Below are positions 1-10,901 of a DNA stretch of 64,000 bases, in pieces; the stretch's first letter is position 1, and every line of letters starts with the position of its first letter. Both the position numbers and the translations under genes were made by a program. The stretch spans positions 303,501-367,500 of the forward strand of contig NZ_JRMB01000004.1 of NCBI RefSeq assembly GCF_000759445.1, read 5' to 3'. The notes under the pieces were generated by a model. The model saw nothing but the letters and a program-made list of their open reading frames with translations, did not search any database and was not told where the DNA came from. This DNA comes from Pseudomonas lutea. GTDB taxonomy: Bacteria > Pseudomonadota > Gammaproteobacteria > Pseudomonadales > Pseudomonadaceae.

Positions 1-139
1 TTACAGCGGGCTGGTCTTCGGTTTCGTTCCAGTGCCTGGCGTATCGATTGAGTCACACCTGTGTGGCGCGCTTGCCGGTATCGTGACGGCTTGGCTGATG
101 CACTCGCGGCGGCTTCTCGAAAAAGGCCCTGCGAGCTGA
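1..139 (+). CDS. rhomboid-like intramembrane protease, C-terminal fragment
   Basis: The reading frame starts at base 2 and runs to the TGA at 137-139, giving 45 residues of a gene that begins outside the window. The fragment contains a hydrophobic helix of the form G-V-S-I-E-S-H-L-C-G-A-L-A-G followed by a basic tail. That resembles the last core helix of rhomboid proteases, where the histidine after a small-residue stretch pairs with the serine nucleophile. The serine-bearing helix is not in the window, so activity cannot be judged. It lies 50 bp upstream of the DUF2491 gene on the same strand and may belong to the same transcript. Confidence 0.6.
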   Translation, partial: YSGLVFGFVPVPGVSIESHLCGALAGIVTAWLMHSRRLLEKGPAS

Positions 140-189
140 GTTGCAGCATTTTTCCATATCGCCTCGGCGCGACTTCAAGGAGTTGAATC

Positions 190-858
190 ATGAGTTGGAT
201 CAAACGCGCGTTAGGCCTTGCGGCACCCAATCCACCCGCCGGTTCCGAATCACTTGCCAATAGCAATTTGCTTAATCCATTCGGGTTGGCTACTGGCCGA
301 ATGCTGGACCTCGACGACTCTCTGAAGCTGATGCTCGACGGTCATTCAGAGTTGATTGTCCCCAACGAGGAAGTGGTCTGGTCGGTTGGGCAGGTTGACC
401 TTGGACAATCCGTGCGGCTGGTACGCTTCTACTTCGAGGACGAAGATTACTGGATGCAGGTCATGATGAACGGGCCTTCGGCTGAAGACGTTCAGGACAT
501 CATCCTGTTTGGCTACAGCAGCGCCGTGACGATCAACAGCGAGGCGGAACTCAAGCGTCTGGTGGGGCCTGCCTCCAAAGTGGGCCTACCCGTGTACGAG
601 CACGACGGCTGGGAGTACGGCCGTCAGTGGGGCACCGAAGAGGGCCAGACCGAGCTCACGCCAATGGATGAGCACGTTGTCAGTCCGGACGGTACCTACC
701 GTATCAAGCACCTGAGCATGTTGTACGCGCGGGACACCGGCCTGGTGGACCGTCGCGAGTTTCTACTGCTGTCTGTCGAGGAGGATGAGGAAGGTATCGT
801 CACCCTCACTACATCTGTCGGCGTGACCCTGCAGTCCACAGATTTCACTGTCATTTAA
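190..858 (+). CDS. DUF2491 family protein, YjfK-like
   Basis: This 222-residue soluble protein has no signal peptide or membrane helix. Its N-terminus (MSWIKRALGL) and acidic body match the DUF2491 family, represented by E. coli YjfK. It starts at an ATG preceded by AAGGAG at 177-182. The function of the family is unknown. It is the first complete gene of a four-gene set, followed after 13 bp by the DUF350 membrane protein and then by a DUF1190 lipoprotein and a glutathionylspermidine-synthase-like enzyme. E. coli yjfKLMC has the same order, so the product probably acts with that enzyme, but no catalytic residues can be named. Confidence 0.85.
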   Translation: MSWIKRALGLAAPNPPAGSESLANSNLLNPFGLATGRMLDLDDSLKLMLDGHSELIVPNEEVVWSVGQVDLGQSVRLVRFYFEDEDYWMQVMMNGPSAEDVQDIILFGYSSAVTINSEAELKRLVGPASKVGLPVYEHDGWEYGRQWGTEEGQTELTPMDEHVVSPDGTYRIKHLSMLYARDTGLVDRREFLLLSVEEDEEGIVTLTTSVGVTLQSTDFTVI

Positions 859-871
859 AAGGAAGTAAACA

Positions 872-1297
872 ATGCTCGACGCGCTTCGCATGTCCCTCAA
901 CTTCCAGTCGGTGCTGAGCTTTCTGGTCTACATCATTGTGGCCGCCGTATTGTTCGCGTTGTTTCAGATGGCTTACACACGTCTGACCCCGCACAAGGAG
1001 TTCGTCCAGATCCGTGAGGGCAATGTTGCCGCCGCAGTGGCGTTGGGTGGCGCGCTGATCGGCTTCGCCTTGCCTGCTAGCAACGTGATCGCCTACAGCA
1101 TCAGCGTTCTGGATGTGGTCATCTGGGCAGTCATCGCCGCTTTCGTCCAGTTGCTGGCCTTCACCGCCACCAGCATGGTCTTGAAGGATCTGTCCGCGCG
1201 CATCACCCGGGGCGAGCTGGCCGCGGCGATCTACGCGGCCAGCGTCTCGATCAGTGTCGGTTTTCTCAATTCGGCCTGCATGACGCCGTCGACCTGA
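872..1297 (+). CDS. DUF350 family inner-membrane protein, YjfL-like
   Basis: The 141-residue protein is almost entirely hydrophobic, with about four predicted membrane helices near residues 10-33, 50-73, 78-105 and 112-136. This is the DUF350 layout, a duplicated two-helix unit found in E. coli YjfL. The start ATG follows AAAGGAAG at 857-864. The gene lies 13 bp after the DUF2491 gene and 26 bp before the DUF1190 lipoprotein gene, so all are probably cotranscribed. The role of the family is not established. Its fixed association with an ATP-grasp amide ligase suggests a membrane partner for that enzyme, which is inference. Confidence 0.85.
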   Translation: MLDALRMSLNFQSVLSFLVYIIVAAVLFALFQMAYTRLTPHKEFVQIREGNVAAAVALGGALIGFALPASNVIAYSISVLDVVIWAVIAAFVQLLAFTATSMVLKDLSARITRGELAAAIYAASVSISVGFLNSACMTPST

Positions 1298-1323
1298 TCG
1301 CTTGTGATCGAAAGGAGTTATCG

Positions 1324-2049
1324 ATGAGACGTAGTTCCCTGAAACTGGTTCTGGCGGGCACGCTGCCGCTGGCCCTGAGCGCATGCAGCAAGTCCGACAC
1401 CGTGGAGGTTTCTGCGCAGCAAACCTATCCATCAGTCCAGGCCTGTGTGGATCAGAAAGTCCCGGTAGACATTTGCTCGGACGCCTACATGAGCGCGCTG
1501 GCGGAGCACCGCCGTATCGCCCCGACCTATGACGACGCTGCTTCGTGTGAAGCGGATTTCGTCCCTGATTACTGCCAGCAGAACACCGATGGCAAGTTCA
1601 CCCCCAAGCTGGGCGGCTTTCAGCTGGAGCTCTCTGGCGAGCTTCCCAAATCCCAGGTCGACGCCGCGAAGTCCCAGGCCGAGCAATCGGGCGGCGGAGG
1701 CGGTGGCTTCGGCTCCGGAGTGAACGGCTTCCTGATGGGAATGCTCGTCAGCAACATGGTCAACGGATTCACCGGCGGCGGTGGTCGTTACTACTCGCAA
1801 CCCATTTACCAGGAACGCGACTCGCGCGGCGGTTACCAGACTTCCACGTTGTCTCGCCAGATCGAGCGCGGCAAAACCTTCGGCAATTCCAGCCAGGCGC
1901 GAAGCAGCTCGACCGGTACGTACTCCAAAAGCACATTGGGCCGTAATTCATCGGTTTCATCGTCCGTGTCCCGTGGCGGTTTCGGCAGTCAGGCCACCGC
2001 CCGCAGCGGTTGGGGCGGCAAAAGCAGTGGCTCAAGCTTCGGCGGATAA
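1324..2049 (+). CDS. DUF1190 family lipoprotein, YjfM/YgiB-like
   Basis: The 241-residue product begins with a lipoprotein signal: basic Met-Arg-Arg, a hydrophobic core and the lipobox L-S-A-C with the lipidated cysteine at residue 21. The mature N-terminal half contains several cysteines (A-C-V-D, D-I-C-S, S-C-E-A, Y-C-Q-Q), which may form disulfides in the periplasm. From about residue 122 the chain is rich in glycine and serine and probably disordered. This is the UPF0441/DUF1190 layout (YgiB, YjfM). The gene is followed 15 bp later by the glutathionylspermidine-synthase-like gene, as in E. coli ygiBC and yjfMC. A strong AAAGGAG ribosome site is at 1311-1317. Confidence 0.85.
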   Translation: MRRSSLKLVLAGTLPLALSACSKSDTVEVSAQQTYPSVQACVDQKVPVDICSDAYMSALAEHRRIAPTYDDAASCEADFVPDYCQQNTDGKFTPKLGGFQLELSGELPKSQVDAAKSQAEQSGGGGGGFGSGVNGFLMGMLVSNMVNGFTGGGGRYYSQPIYQERDSRGGYQTSTLSRQIERGKTFGNSSQARSSSTGTYSKSTLGRNSSVSSSVSRGGFGSQATARSGWGGKSSGSSFGG

Positions 2050-2064
2050 CACAGGACGTTGCCC

Positions 2065-3222
2065 ATGAAAAGGATCAGCATCGAGGAGCGGCCGGACTGG
2101 CGGCAGACCGCCGAGCGTGAGGGGTTCGACTTCCATACCATCGACGGCGAACGCTATTGGGATGAGCGGGCCTATTACCAGTTCACGGAAGCGCAGATCA
2201 CCCGCGATATCGAAGCGCCCACCCAAGAACTGCATGCCATGTGCCTGGATGTCGTGGAGAAGGTCGTCGAGAGTGAGGAGCTGTTGACGCGACTTGCCAT
2301 CCCTCCGGCGTTTTTCGATCTGGTCCGCACTTCCTGGAAGGAAGGCCACCCACATCTTTATGGCCGTTTCGACTTCAGCTACGACGGCGAGAACCCCGCC
2401 AAGCTGCTGGAAGCGAACATGGACACGCCCACGTCGGCTTACGAGGCCGGCGCGTTTCAGCTCATCTGGCTTGAAGAGCAGATCCAGCGCGGCGTTCTGC
2501 CCGCGCACGCTTCACAATTCAACTCGATGGCCGAAGACCTGGTCCGGGCGTTTCTGGCGATCAGGGACGGCGGGCCGTTTTACTTCTCATCGATGTCAGG
2601 TTCGACAGAAGACAAAGGCACCACCGAGTTCCTGCGCAAAATGGCCGAGCATGCAGGCATCGAAACGCGCCATATCGACATTGAGGACATTGGCCTCAAC
2701 GCCGAAGGCAGATTCGTCGATCTCCAGGGCCGTTGGATCGAGCGCATTTTCAAGCTGCACGCCTGGGAACATGTGTTCCATGAGCCGCATGGTCAGGCCA
2801 TCCCGCAATGCGATACGCAATTCATCGAGCCTGCGTGGAAGGCCATCGTCTCCAATAAAGGCATCCTGCCTTTGCTGTGGGAATACAACGAAGGTCATCC
2901 CAATCTGCTCCCGTCCTTCGTCGACAAGCACCCGCAGTCTGCGGTGCCGAAAGGCTGGGTTCGCAAGCCGTACTTCTCTCGGGAGGGCGCCAATATCGAG
3001 ATTCGGACGCCGAACGACCAGGTCATTTTCGAAGATGGCCCCTACAACGACGCACCCTACATCCTGCAAGCGTTCGCCCCGCTGCCGCGTTTCGGCGACA
3101 GCTACACGCTGATCGGATCATGGGTGGTGGGTGATACAGCGTCGGGGATCGGCATTCGCGAAGACGACAGCCTGATCACCAAGGACAGCAGCCGGTTCCT
3201 GCCGCATGTCGTGATCGACTGA
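2065..3222 (+). CDS. glutathionylspermidine synthase family protein (ATP-grasp), YjfC/YgiC-like
   Basis: I choose the ATG at 2065 over an upstream TTG at 2059 because AGGA at 2053-2056 is correctly spaced for it. The 385-residue length matches E. coli YjfC and YgiC. The protein corresponds to the synthetase half of glutathionylspermidine synthase, an ATP-grasp C-N ligase, and lacks the N-terminal amidase domain. Family-type segments include R-F-D-F-S-Y-D-G near residue 99, L-E-A-N-M-D-T-P-T-S just after it, W-E-Y-N-E-G-H-P near residue 273 and a C-terminal G-I-G-I-R-E-D. The true substrate of these stand-alone proteins is unknown. The gene ends the YjfK-L-M-C-like set and is followed by a clear terminator. 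Confidence 0.85.
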   Translation: MKRISIEERPDWRQTAEREGFDFHTIDGERYWDERAYYQFTEAQITRDIEAPTQELHAMCLDVVEKVVESEELLTRLAIPPAFFDLVRTSWKEGHPHLYGRFDFSYDGENPAKLLEANMDTPTSAYEAGAFQLIWLEEQIQRGVLPAHASQFNSMAEDLVRAFLAIRDGGPFYFSSMSGSTEDKGTTEFLRKMAEHAGIETRHIDIEDIGLNAEGRFVDLQGRWIERIFKLHAWEHVFHEPHGQAIPQCDTQFIEPAWKAIVSNKGILPLLWEYNEGHPNLLPSFVDKHPQSAVPKGWVRKPYFSREGANIEIRTPNDQVIFEDGPYNDAPYILQAFAPLPRFGDSYTLIGSWVVGDTASGIGIREDDSLITKDSSRFLPHVVID

Positions 3223-3270
3223 CTCGGTAGCGTGCGCAAGCCACTCACGGATTGCGCTGAGCCAGAACGA

Positions 3271-3298
3271 AAAAAAGCCGCGCAATGCGCGGCTTTTT
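3271..3298. terminator. bidirectional rho-independent terminator
   Basis: A seven-base-pair GC stem (GCCGCGC with GCGCGGC, loop AAT) is flanked by A-runs on the left and T-runs on the right, so it can terminate on either strand. On the plus strand it ends the YjfC-like operon. On the minus strand it lies just past the CCA end of the tRNA gene. Confidence 0.9.
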
Positions 3299-3301
3299 AT
3301 T

Positions 3302-3378
<77 letters not shown>

Positions 3379-3393
3379 TCAGTAGGCCGCGGA

Positions 3394-6300
3394 TTATAAC
3401 GACGGTTTACTCGCTGTGCTATCCGAAAAGTCTGAAACGCTCATACGAAGAAACGTCGCGCTGAATACATCCGCGCGCAGGGGCAGGCTGACGAGGTAGC
3501 CCTGGATCTGTTCGCAGCCTTCGTCCGCCAGGAATTGCTGCTGCTCGAAGGTTTCGACGCCTTCCGCGATCACGGTGAGCTGCATGCTGCGGCCCAGCGC
3601 AATGATCGCGCGCACGATGGCCGCGTCGTGGGGATCATCGGGCAGGCCGCGTACGAACGACTGATCGATCTTGAGGATGTCCAGTGGCAAACGCTTAAGG
3701 TAACTCAGCGAAGAATACCCCGTGCCGAAGTCGTCGATCGCGAGTTGAACCCCAAGTTTCTTCAGTCGATGCAGGACCGAAAGCGCTTCTTCGGTCTGCG
3801 ACATGATGAAGTTTTCAGTGATCTCCAGTTGCAGGCATCCAGGTTGCAGCTGGTATTGAAGCAGCAGGCGCTCAATGCGGTTGACCAGATTGGGTTGGCG
3901 CAGCTGGGCCCCTGCCAGGTTGACCGACAACGGGCCGAACACGTCGTACCGCTGATTCCATTCATGCATTTGTTGGCAGGCTTTATCGAGCACCCACTCG
4001 CCAATCTGCAAGATCATCCCGTTCTCTTCCGCCAGCGGAATAAACCGCTCGGGCGGCACGTCGCCAAAGGTGGGATGGAACCAGCGCAACAGCGCTTCGG
4101 CGCCGACGAGTCGTTGTGTCAGCAGGCTGAGTTTGGGTTGATAGGAGAGGGTGAACTCGTCACGCTCGATGGCGCGACGCAGCTCATGCTCCAAGGCAAT
4201 TCGCTCGCTGGCTTGGGCGGTCAGGTCGCGGGTGTAGTGCTCGACCCGGTTGCGACCCTTGGCCTTGGATCGATACATCGCCGCATCAGCATTTTTGATC
4301 AGCGTCGCGACATCTGCTCCGTCTGTAGGGAACAACGCACTGCCAATGCTGGTGCTCATGAAGAACTCGTGTTCGCCCGCCTGAAAGGGCGCTGCGAAGC
4401 TGCTGAGCAGTTTGGTGGCGACAGCTTGTGCGTCACTCGCATGCTGCAGACCAGGCAATAGAATGATGAACTCGTCGCCGCCCAGTCGTGCCACCGTGTC
4501 GATGTCGCGCAGGCTCTCCTTCAAGCGCAGCGCGATGCTCTTCAGCAGCAGATCGCCGACGGGGTGGCCGAGGCTGTCGTTGATGTGTTTGAAGCGGTCC
4601 AGATCCAGAAACAGGACAGCGCCCAGGCTTTGGGCCTCCTTTGAATGAAGCAGCGCGCTGTGCAAACGGCTTTCAAACAGTGTCCGGTTGGGCAAGCCGG
4701 TCAACGGGTCGTGGTGCGCCTGGTAATCCAGCCGAGCCTGAGCCTGCTTCAAGCTGGAAATATCCGCGAACACTGCGACGAAGTGGGTGATGAGTTTGTC
4801 GCGGTTGCGCACAGCGCTGATGGTCAGCCAGCTCGGGTAGACCTCGCCATTCTTGCGCCTGTTGCTGATTTCGCCCTGCCAGTGACCTTCTGCTGTGAGC
4901 TGGTGCCACATCGCTGCGTAGAAAGCGCTGTCGTGAATGCCGGACGCCAGAAGCCGGGGCGTCTCGCCGAGCGCTTCGAATTCGCTGTAGCCGGTGATTT
5001 CACTGAACGCCCGGTTGACCGCATTGATCCGCTGGCGGGTGTCGGTGATCAGTACGCCTTCGGCGGTGCTTTCGAAGACGGTCGCCGCCAGTTGGAGTTT
5101 TTCCTGCATCTGCTGGCGGTCTGTGATGTCGCGCGCGATGGTCAGCATGCAGTCTTCACCGGCGATCGGCAGCGGGCGCGCGGAGATTTCACACAGGCGG
5201 ATCTGACCATCCCTGCGACGGATGTGGCTGGTGAAGTCCTTCACAAAGCCGTCACGGCTCAATTGTTCAACCAGTTCCTCTCGCTCTTTGAGGTCTACCC
5301 AGATGCCCAGGTCCAGGGTAGTCCGATCCAGCGACAGTGAGCTGTGGTAGCCGGTGATCCGGCTGAAACCATCGTTCACCTCCACCAGCAGGCCGTCACT
5401 CTGCCGTGTGATAAGCAGCCCATCGGGCGAGGAGTGGAAGGCCTTGGCGAACTTTTCTTCAGACATTTGCAGCTGCTGCTGGGCTTCCTTGAGCGGCGTG
5501 ATGTCCCTCACCACCAACACCACGGCGGGAGTGGAATCCAGGTCAAAGGGTTCTGCAGACAGCAGCCCGGTGAAGAGTCGGCCGTCACTGCGCCGGAACG
5601 GCATTTCCAGATTACGGATGCTGCCCTTTTGAAGCCGTCGCAACAGACTCTGGCCAATGTCCGGAATGCCCCAGATATTCAGCTCGGAGGGGACGCGCCC
5701 AACGACCTCCTGAGGGCTCATGCCGATCTGCTCGACGAACGCCGGGTTGGCTTCCAGAAGACAGCCGTCGCAAAGGCGTGCAATGACGAGCATGTCGGGG
5801 CATTGCGCGAACACCGATGCAAACTTGCCCTCCGACAAGCGCAGTGCTTCTTCGGTCTGCTTGGCTTCGCTGATGTCGATCATCAACCCGCGCATCACCG
5901 GCTCACTGCCGTAGCCGATCATGCTCACGATGTCTCGAATCCAGACGACTCTGCCGTCCGCAGTCAGTACGCGGTAGTCAACGCTGTGATCGTTGCCTTT
6001 GGCTACTTCCTGATCGCAATAGGCCTGAGCATCGGCAATGTCATCCGGATGGACAATGCTTTGCCAGAACCCGGGTCTGCGCCATTGATGCAGCGGGTAG
6101 CCCAGCAGGTCCTGCGCATGCGGCGAAACATAGTTATAGGAATAGTCGTGCGTATTGGCCTCCCATGCGATAGCCGAAAGGCTCTCGATCATGCCGCGGT
6201 AGTGATACTCACTGCTTCGCAGCTCTTGCTCGAGCGCGATGCGCCTGGAGATTTCGGAGCTGAGGCGCCGGTTGATTCGCACCACGATGGCCAAGACAGT

Positions 6301-6642
6301 TGTGAGGAACAGCAGTCCAGGAAGCCCGATCAGCAGAAACTCTTGCCACAGCTTGCTGTGTTCGCTTGTCTGGATGATTGCGGGCGATATGGCTAGCGTG
6401 TCATCCGGATTGATGAGCCGATCGGCTTGGCGCGCGGTGTCGACGCCGACAAAGCGGTTGACGATCAACGGAGGAGGCGGGCCGTCGGTTGCCTCAGATG
6501 CAGGTGCGTTTTGGGCATACATGCCGGTGGGCGAGGCCTGACTCGGTCCTTGCCCGATGTTTTCAGCGAGAGCCAGCGACTGGGCGGGCAGTGCAGTCGG
6601 AATGAGAAAGCACAGGAGAGCAATGGTGGGCATCCAAACCAT
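3394..6642 (-). CDS. rmcA: membrane PAS-GGDEF-EAL c-di-GMP enzyme, RmcA-like
   Basis: The 1082-residue protein has an N-terminal hydrophobic signal or anchor (about residues 4-22), a short proline-rich segment of roughly 75 residues and a second helix near residues 101-122. About four PAS domains follow (about 140-260, 268-388, 392-512, 518-638), then a GGDEF domain with intact G-G-D-E-F near residue 721 and an EAL domain with E-A-L near residue 849. The EAL catalytic elements E-I-T-E-N, D-D-F-G-T-G-Y-S-S, K-I-D and E-G-V-E-T are all present, so both synthesis and hydrolysis of c-di-GMP are possible. Location next to rpoD matches P. aeruginosa RmcA (PA0575), a redox- and ligand-responsive enzyme. 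Unlike that protein, the periplasmic part here is too short for a solute-binding domain. An ATG at residue 4 is an alternative start. Confidence 0.85.
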   Translation of the reverse strand: MVWMPTIALLCFLIPTALPAQSLALAENIGQGPSQASPTGMYAQNAPASEATDGPPPPLIVNRFVGVDTARQADRLINPDDTLAISPAIIQTSEHSKLWQEFLLIGLPGLLFLTTVLAIVVRINRRLSSEISRRIALEQELRSSEYHYRGMIESLSAIAWEANTHDYSYNYVSPHAQDLLGYPLHQWRRPGFWQSIVHPDDIADAQAYCDQEVAKGNDHSVDYRVLTADGRVVWIRDIVSMIGYGSEPVMRGLMIDISEAKQTEEALRLSEGKFASVFAQCPDMLVIARLCDGCLLEANPAFVEQIGMSPQEVVGRVPSELNIWGIPDIGQSLLRRLQKGSIRNLEMPFRRSDGRLFTGLLSAEPFDLDSTPAVVLVVRDITPLKEAQQQLQMSEEKFAKAFHSSPDGLLITRQSDGLLVEVNDGFSRITGYHSSLSLDRTTLDLGIWVDLKEREELVEQLSRDGFVKDFTSHIRRRDGQIRLCEISARPLPIAGEDCMLTIARDITDRQQMQEKLQLAATVFESTAEGVLITDTRQRINAVNRAFSEITGYSEFEALGETPRLLASGIHDSAFYAAMWHQLTAEGHWQGEISNRRKNGEVYPSWLTISAVRNRDKLITHFVAVFADISSLKQAQARLDYQAHHDPLTGLPNRTLFESRLHSALLHSKEAQSLGAVLFLDLDRFKHINDSLGHPVGDLLLKSIALRLKESLRDIDTVARLGGDEFIILLPGLQHASDAQAVATKLLSSFAAPFQAGEHEFFMSTSIGSALFPTDGADVATLIKNADAAMYRSKAKGRNRVEHYTRDLTAQASERIALEHELRRAIERDEFTLSYQPKLSLLTQRLVGAEALLRWFHPTFGDVPPERFIPLAEENGMILQIGEWVLDKACQQMHEWNQRYDVFGPLSVNLAGAQLRQPNLVNRIERLLLQYQLQPGCLQLEITENFIMSQTEEALSVLHRLKKLGVQLAIDDFGTGYSSLSYLKRLPLDILKIDQSFVRGLPDDPHDAAIVRAIIALGRSMQLTVIAEGVETFEQQQFLADEGCEQIQGYLVSLPLRADVFSATFLRMSVSDFSDSTASKPSL

Positions 6643-6734
6643 GGCAGCCTCAAGGATTGAGTGTTAACAATTCGTCGAGTGTAGCCGGACTGTTCAACGA
6701 TGGCACTTTGCCGGAAATTTATTCCTTGAAACGC

Positions 6735-6761
6735 AAAACCCCCAGCAATGCCGGGGGTTTT
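6735..6761. terminator. terminator between rpoD and the RmcA-like gene
   Basis: The stem AAAACCCCC pairs with GGGGGTTTT around an inner GC-AAT-GC hairpin. It lies 19 bp past the rpoD stop on the minus strand, where it is followed by a short T-run. A T7 run also follows on the plus strand. It probably limits read-through from rpoD into the GGDEF/EAL gene. Confidence 0.85.
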
Positions 6762-6779
6762 GGTTTTTTTACGTGCAGC

Positions 6780-8621
<1,842 letters not shown>

Positions 8622-8687
8622 AACACCCTATCCACTGAAGGTCTTGGCGGGCAAAAAACAAGCCGGGGATTATACCCGGCCAGGACC

Positions 8688-10655
8688 TCACACGCCAGTT
8701 GAGGTCGGGGTTTGTGCAGTAACATTGCGATTTAACAGGCTGAGCAGCTGAACTTTTTCTTCGGCGCTCAGGCCTGACTGCCTTTCTTTCCTGATCAATT
8801 GTTCCAGGTGTCGCTCGCGTTGGCGGGCCGACAAGCTAGTTATAGTGTCGAAAAACTGTTGTTCAAGGTTATCGGCCGAGATCAGCCATTCCTTTTCTGC
8901 CAACTGACGCAGCAGCTTCCCTTGTTCGGTGCCGTGCCAGCGGGCTATCAATTGCATCGACCGCAGCTTCGGATTTTTCTGCGTAGCGTCGATCAAAGCT
9001 ACCAAAAGCTGCGAATACACATTCTCTTCATCGGCAAACGTACTGGCATTGGCAACTTGTGCCGATAGCTCGGGGTGATGGAGTAACGTCCTAAGGGCCG
9101 TCAATGCCGGCGGCTCGACCGTCGCAGGTGTCCGTGGTCCTCTGGGTTCAAAATCGGGACGCTTGCCGCCCTTGTCCCATTTTTTGCCCTTGTCCCACGG
9201 CTTTTTATCCCACTTCTTTTGCTGGCCGCCCGGCGCGCCTGGCGTCCACTCCTGCTGCGCTTGATAGTCGTGTTGCTGGTAATCGTCGTAATCAGGCACC
9301 GCATCGTAATCGAAGCCCGGATCGTAGCTGGGCTGTGTTTCCGCGGGGGCGGACTGCATCAGCTGATTGACCGCGGCAGTGTCGAGGCCCGTGATCTCTT
9401 TCAAGCGCCGGCGCATCAGCTCGCGCAGGTTGGCTCCCGGCACTTTTTCGATCAGTGGCGCGGCCAAGGTCACCATGTGCGCCTTGCCTTCCAGTGAGCG
9501 CGGATCGGCTTCTTTCGTCAGCTGTTCAAAAAAGTAATCAGCCAGCGGTTGCGCGTGCTGGTTGATTCTCGCCCTGAACGCATCGGTGCCTTCGGCGCGC
9601 ACCAGCGTGTCAGGGTCTTCACCCTCAGGCAGAAACAGAAACCTTGCGCGTCGGCCATCCTGCAGCCCTGGTAGCGTTGCTTCCAGAGCGCGCCAAGCAG
9701 CGTTTCGGCCTGCCTGGTCACCGTCGAAACAAAACAAAACGTTGGGTACTACGCGAAACAGCCGCTTCAGATGCTCTTCGCTGGTGGCTGTTCCCAGGGT
9801 TGCCACGGCATTGCGCAAGCCTTGTTGGGCCAGTGCGATGACGTCCATGTAGCCTTCGACGACGATAATCTCGTCCAGGTTACGATTAAATTTGCGAGCC
9901 TCGAATAAACCGTACAACTCCTGACCTTTATGAAACACCGGGGTTTCAGGAGAGTTCAGGTATTTGGGCTTGTCGTCACCCAGCACCCGTCCGCCAAATG
10001 CGATGACGCGGCCGCGACTGTCCCGAATAGGAAACATCACACGGTCGCGAAATCGGTCGTAGCGTTTGCCGGTTTCGGCATTTTCGATCAGCAAACCGGC
10101 ATCGATCATCGCCTTCTGCTGAAGGGTATCGCTGCTTAGGTGCTTGTAGAGGTTGTCCCAGCCAGGAGGGGCATAACCCAGCCCGAAGTCGCGGGCTATT
10201 TCTCCTGACAGGCCACGGCCTTTGAGGTACTCCACGGCAGACTTGCGCGTGGGATGGCTTTTAAGCGCTGCCCGGTAAAACTCGGCGGCGGCTGTCAATA
10301 AAGGGTAGAGCGGCGAGTCTGTCGGCTGTCGTGGCTTTTGGCCTTTGACGCCCTGCTCGCGAGGTACTTCCATGCCGGCGGCTTTGGCCAGGTCCTCGAC
10401 TGCCTGAGGAAAATCCAGGTTGTCGTGATCCATGATGAAGCCGAGGGCGTTGCCACCCGCGCCACAGCCGAAGCAGTAATAGAACTGTTTGTCCGGGCTG
10501 ACGCTGAACGAAGGTGTCTTCTCTTTATGGAAAGGACAGCAGGCACTGAAGTTCTTGCCGGTTTTTTTTAATTGAACGCGTGAGCTGACAACGTCGACGA
10601 TGTCGGTGCGGTTCAGGAGGTCATCAATAAAACCTTGGGGAATCAGTCCGGCCAT
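8688..10655 (-). CDS. dnaG: DNA primase DnaG
   Basis: The start is the ATG at 10655 (MAGLIPQGF), giving 655 residues. A frame extension upstream adds 16 residues that do not look like primase. The protein makes RNA primers at the replication fork. The zinc-binding domain has C40, H43, C61 and C64. The TOPRIM catalytic core contains V-V-E-G-Y-M-D-V and F-D-G-D-Q-A-G. The C-terminal third begins with a low-complexity region rich in Gln, Tyr, Lys and Trp (K-K-W-D-K repeats) that links to the helicase-interaction domain. It lies between rpsU and rpoD in the macromolecular synthesis operon. Confidence 0.97.
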   Translation of the reverse strand: MAGLIPQGFIDDLLNRTDIVDVVSSRVQLKKTGKNFSACCPFHKEKTPSFSVSPDKQFYYCFGCGAGGNALGFIMDHDNLDFPQAVEDLAKAAGMEVPREQGVKGQKPRQPTDSPLYPLLTAAAEFYRAALKSHPTRKSAVEYLKGRGLSGEIARDFGLGYAPPGWDNLYKHLSSDTLQQKAMIDAGLLIENAETGKRYDRFRDRVMFPIRDSRGRVIAFGGRVLGDDKPKYLNSPETPVFHKGQELYGLFEARKFNRNLDEIIVVEGYMDVIALAQQGLRNAVATLGTATSEEHLKRLFRVVPNVLFCFDGDQAGRNAAWRALEATLPGLQDGRRARFLFLPEGEDPDTLVRAEGTDAFRARINQHAQPLADYFFEQLTKEADPRSLEGKAHMVTLAAPLIEKVPGANLRELMRRRLKEITGLDTAAVNQLMQSAPAETQPSYDPGFDYDAVPDYDDYQQHDYQAQQEWTPGAPGGQQKKWDKKPWDKGKKWDKGGKRPDFEPRGPRTPATVEPPALTALRTLLHHPELSAQVANASTFADEENVYSQLLVALIDATQKNPKLRSMQLIARWHGTEQGKLLRQLAEKEWLISADNLEQQFFDTITSLSARQRERHLEQLIRKERQSGLSAEEKVQLLSLLNRNVTAQTPTSTGV

Positions 10656-10848
10656 GGCGTTCTCATCATCAGGCGCCCCGCCAGAAAATCGTGGCGAATC
10701 CAAACCGTAACGACGGTTGCTTGGTCAGTGTAGACGGGTCAACGCGGCCTGAATCAGGCTGGAAGAAATCGACGGGGTTTGTCTCGGTCGCATCTGCGGC
10801 GTCAACAGCCTCTGTCTGTGTTGCTTGAGGCTAAACCTGCAACTGCCG

Positions 10849-10870
10849 ACAGCCCGGCTTTGAGGGCCGG
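10849..10870 (-). terminator. possible attenuating hairpin between rpsU and dnaG
   Basis: On the minus strand GCCCGGC pairs with GCCGGGC around the loop CCTCAAA, about 30-50 bp past the rpsU stop. No T-run follows, so it may act as a partial terminator or processing site. E. coli has a comparable element between rpsU and dnaG that raises S21 output relative to primase. Confidence 0.4.
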
Positions 10871-10901
10871 GCAAGGCAGAAGCTTGCGTCAGACGTCTGT
10901 A

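Noticed and set aside
5344..6396. 350-codon open frame opposite the GGDEF/EAL gene
   Set aside because: The minus-strand frame has intact PAS, GGDEF and EAL motifs. The plus-strand frame has none.
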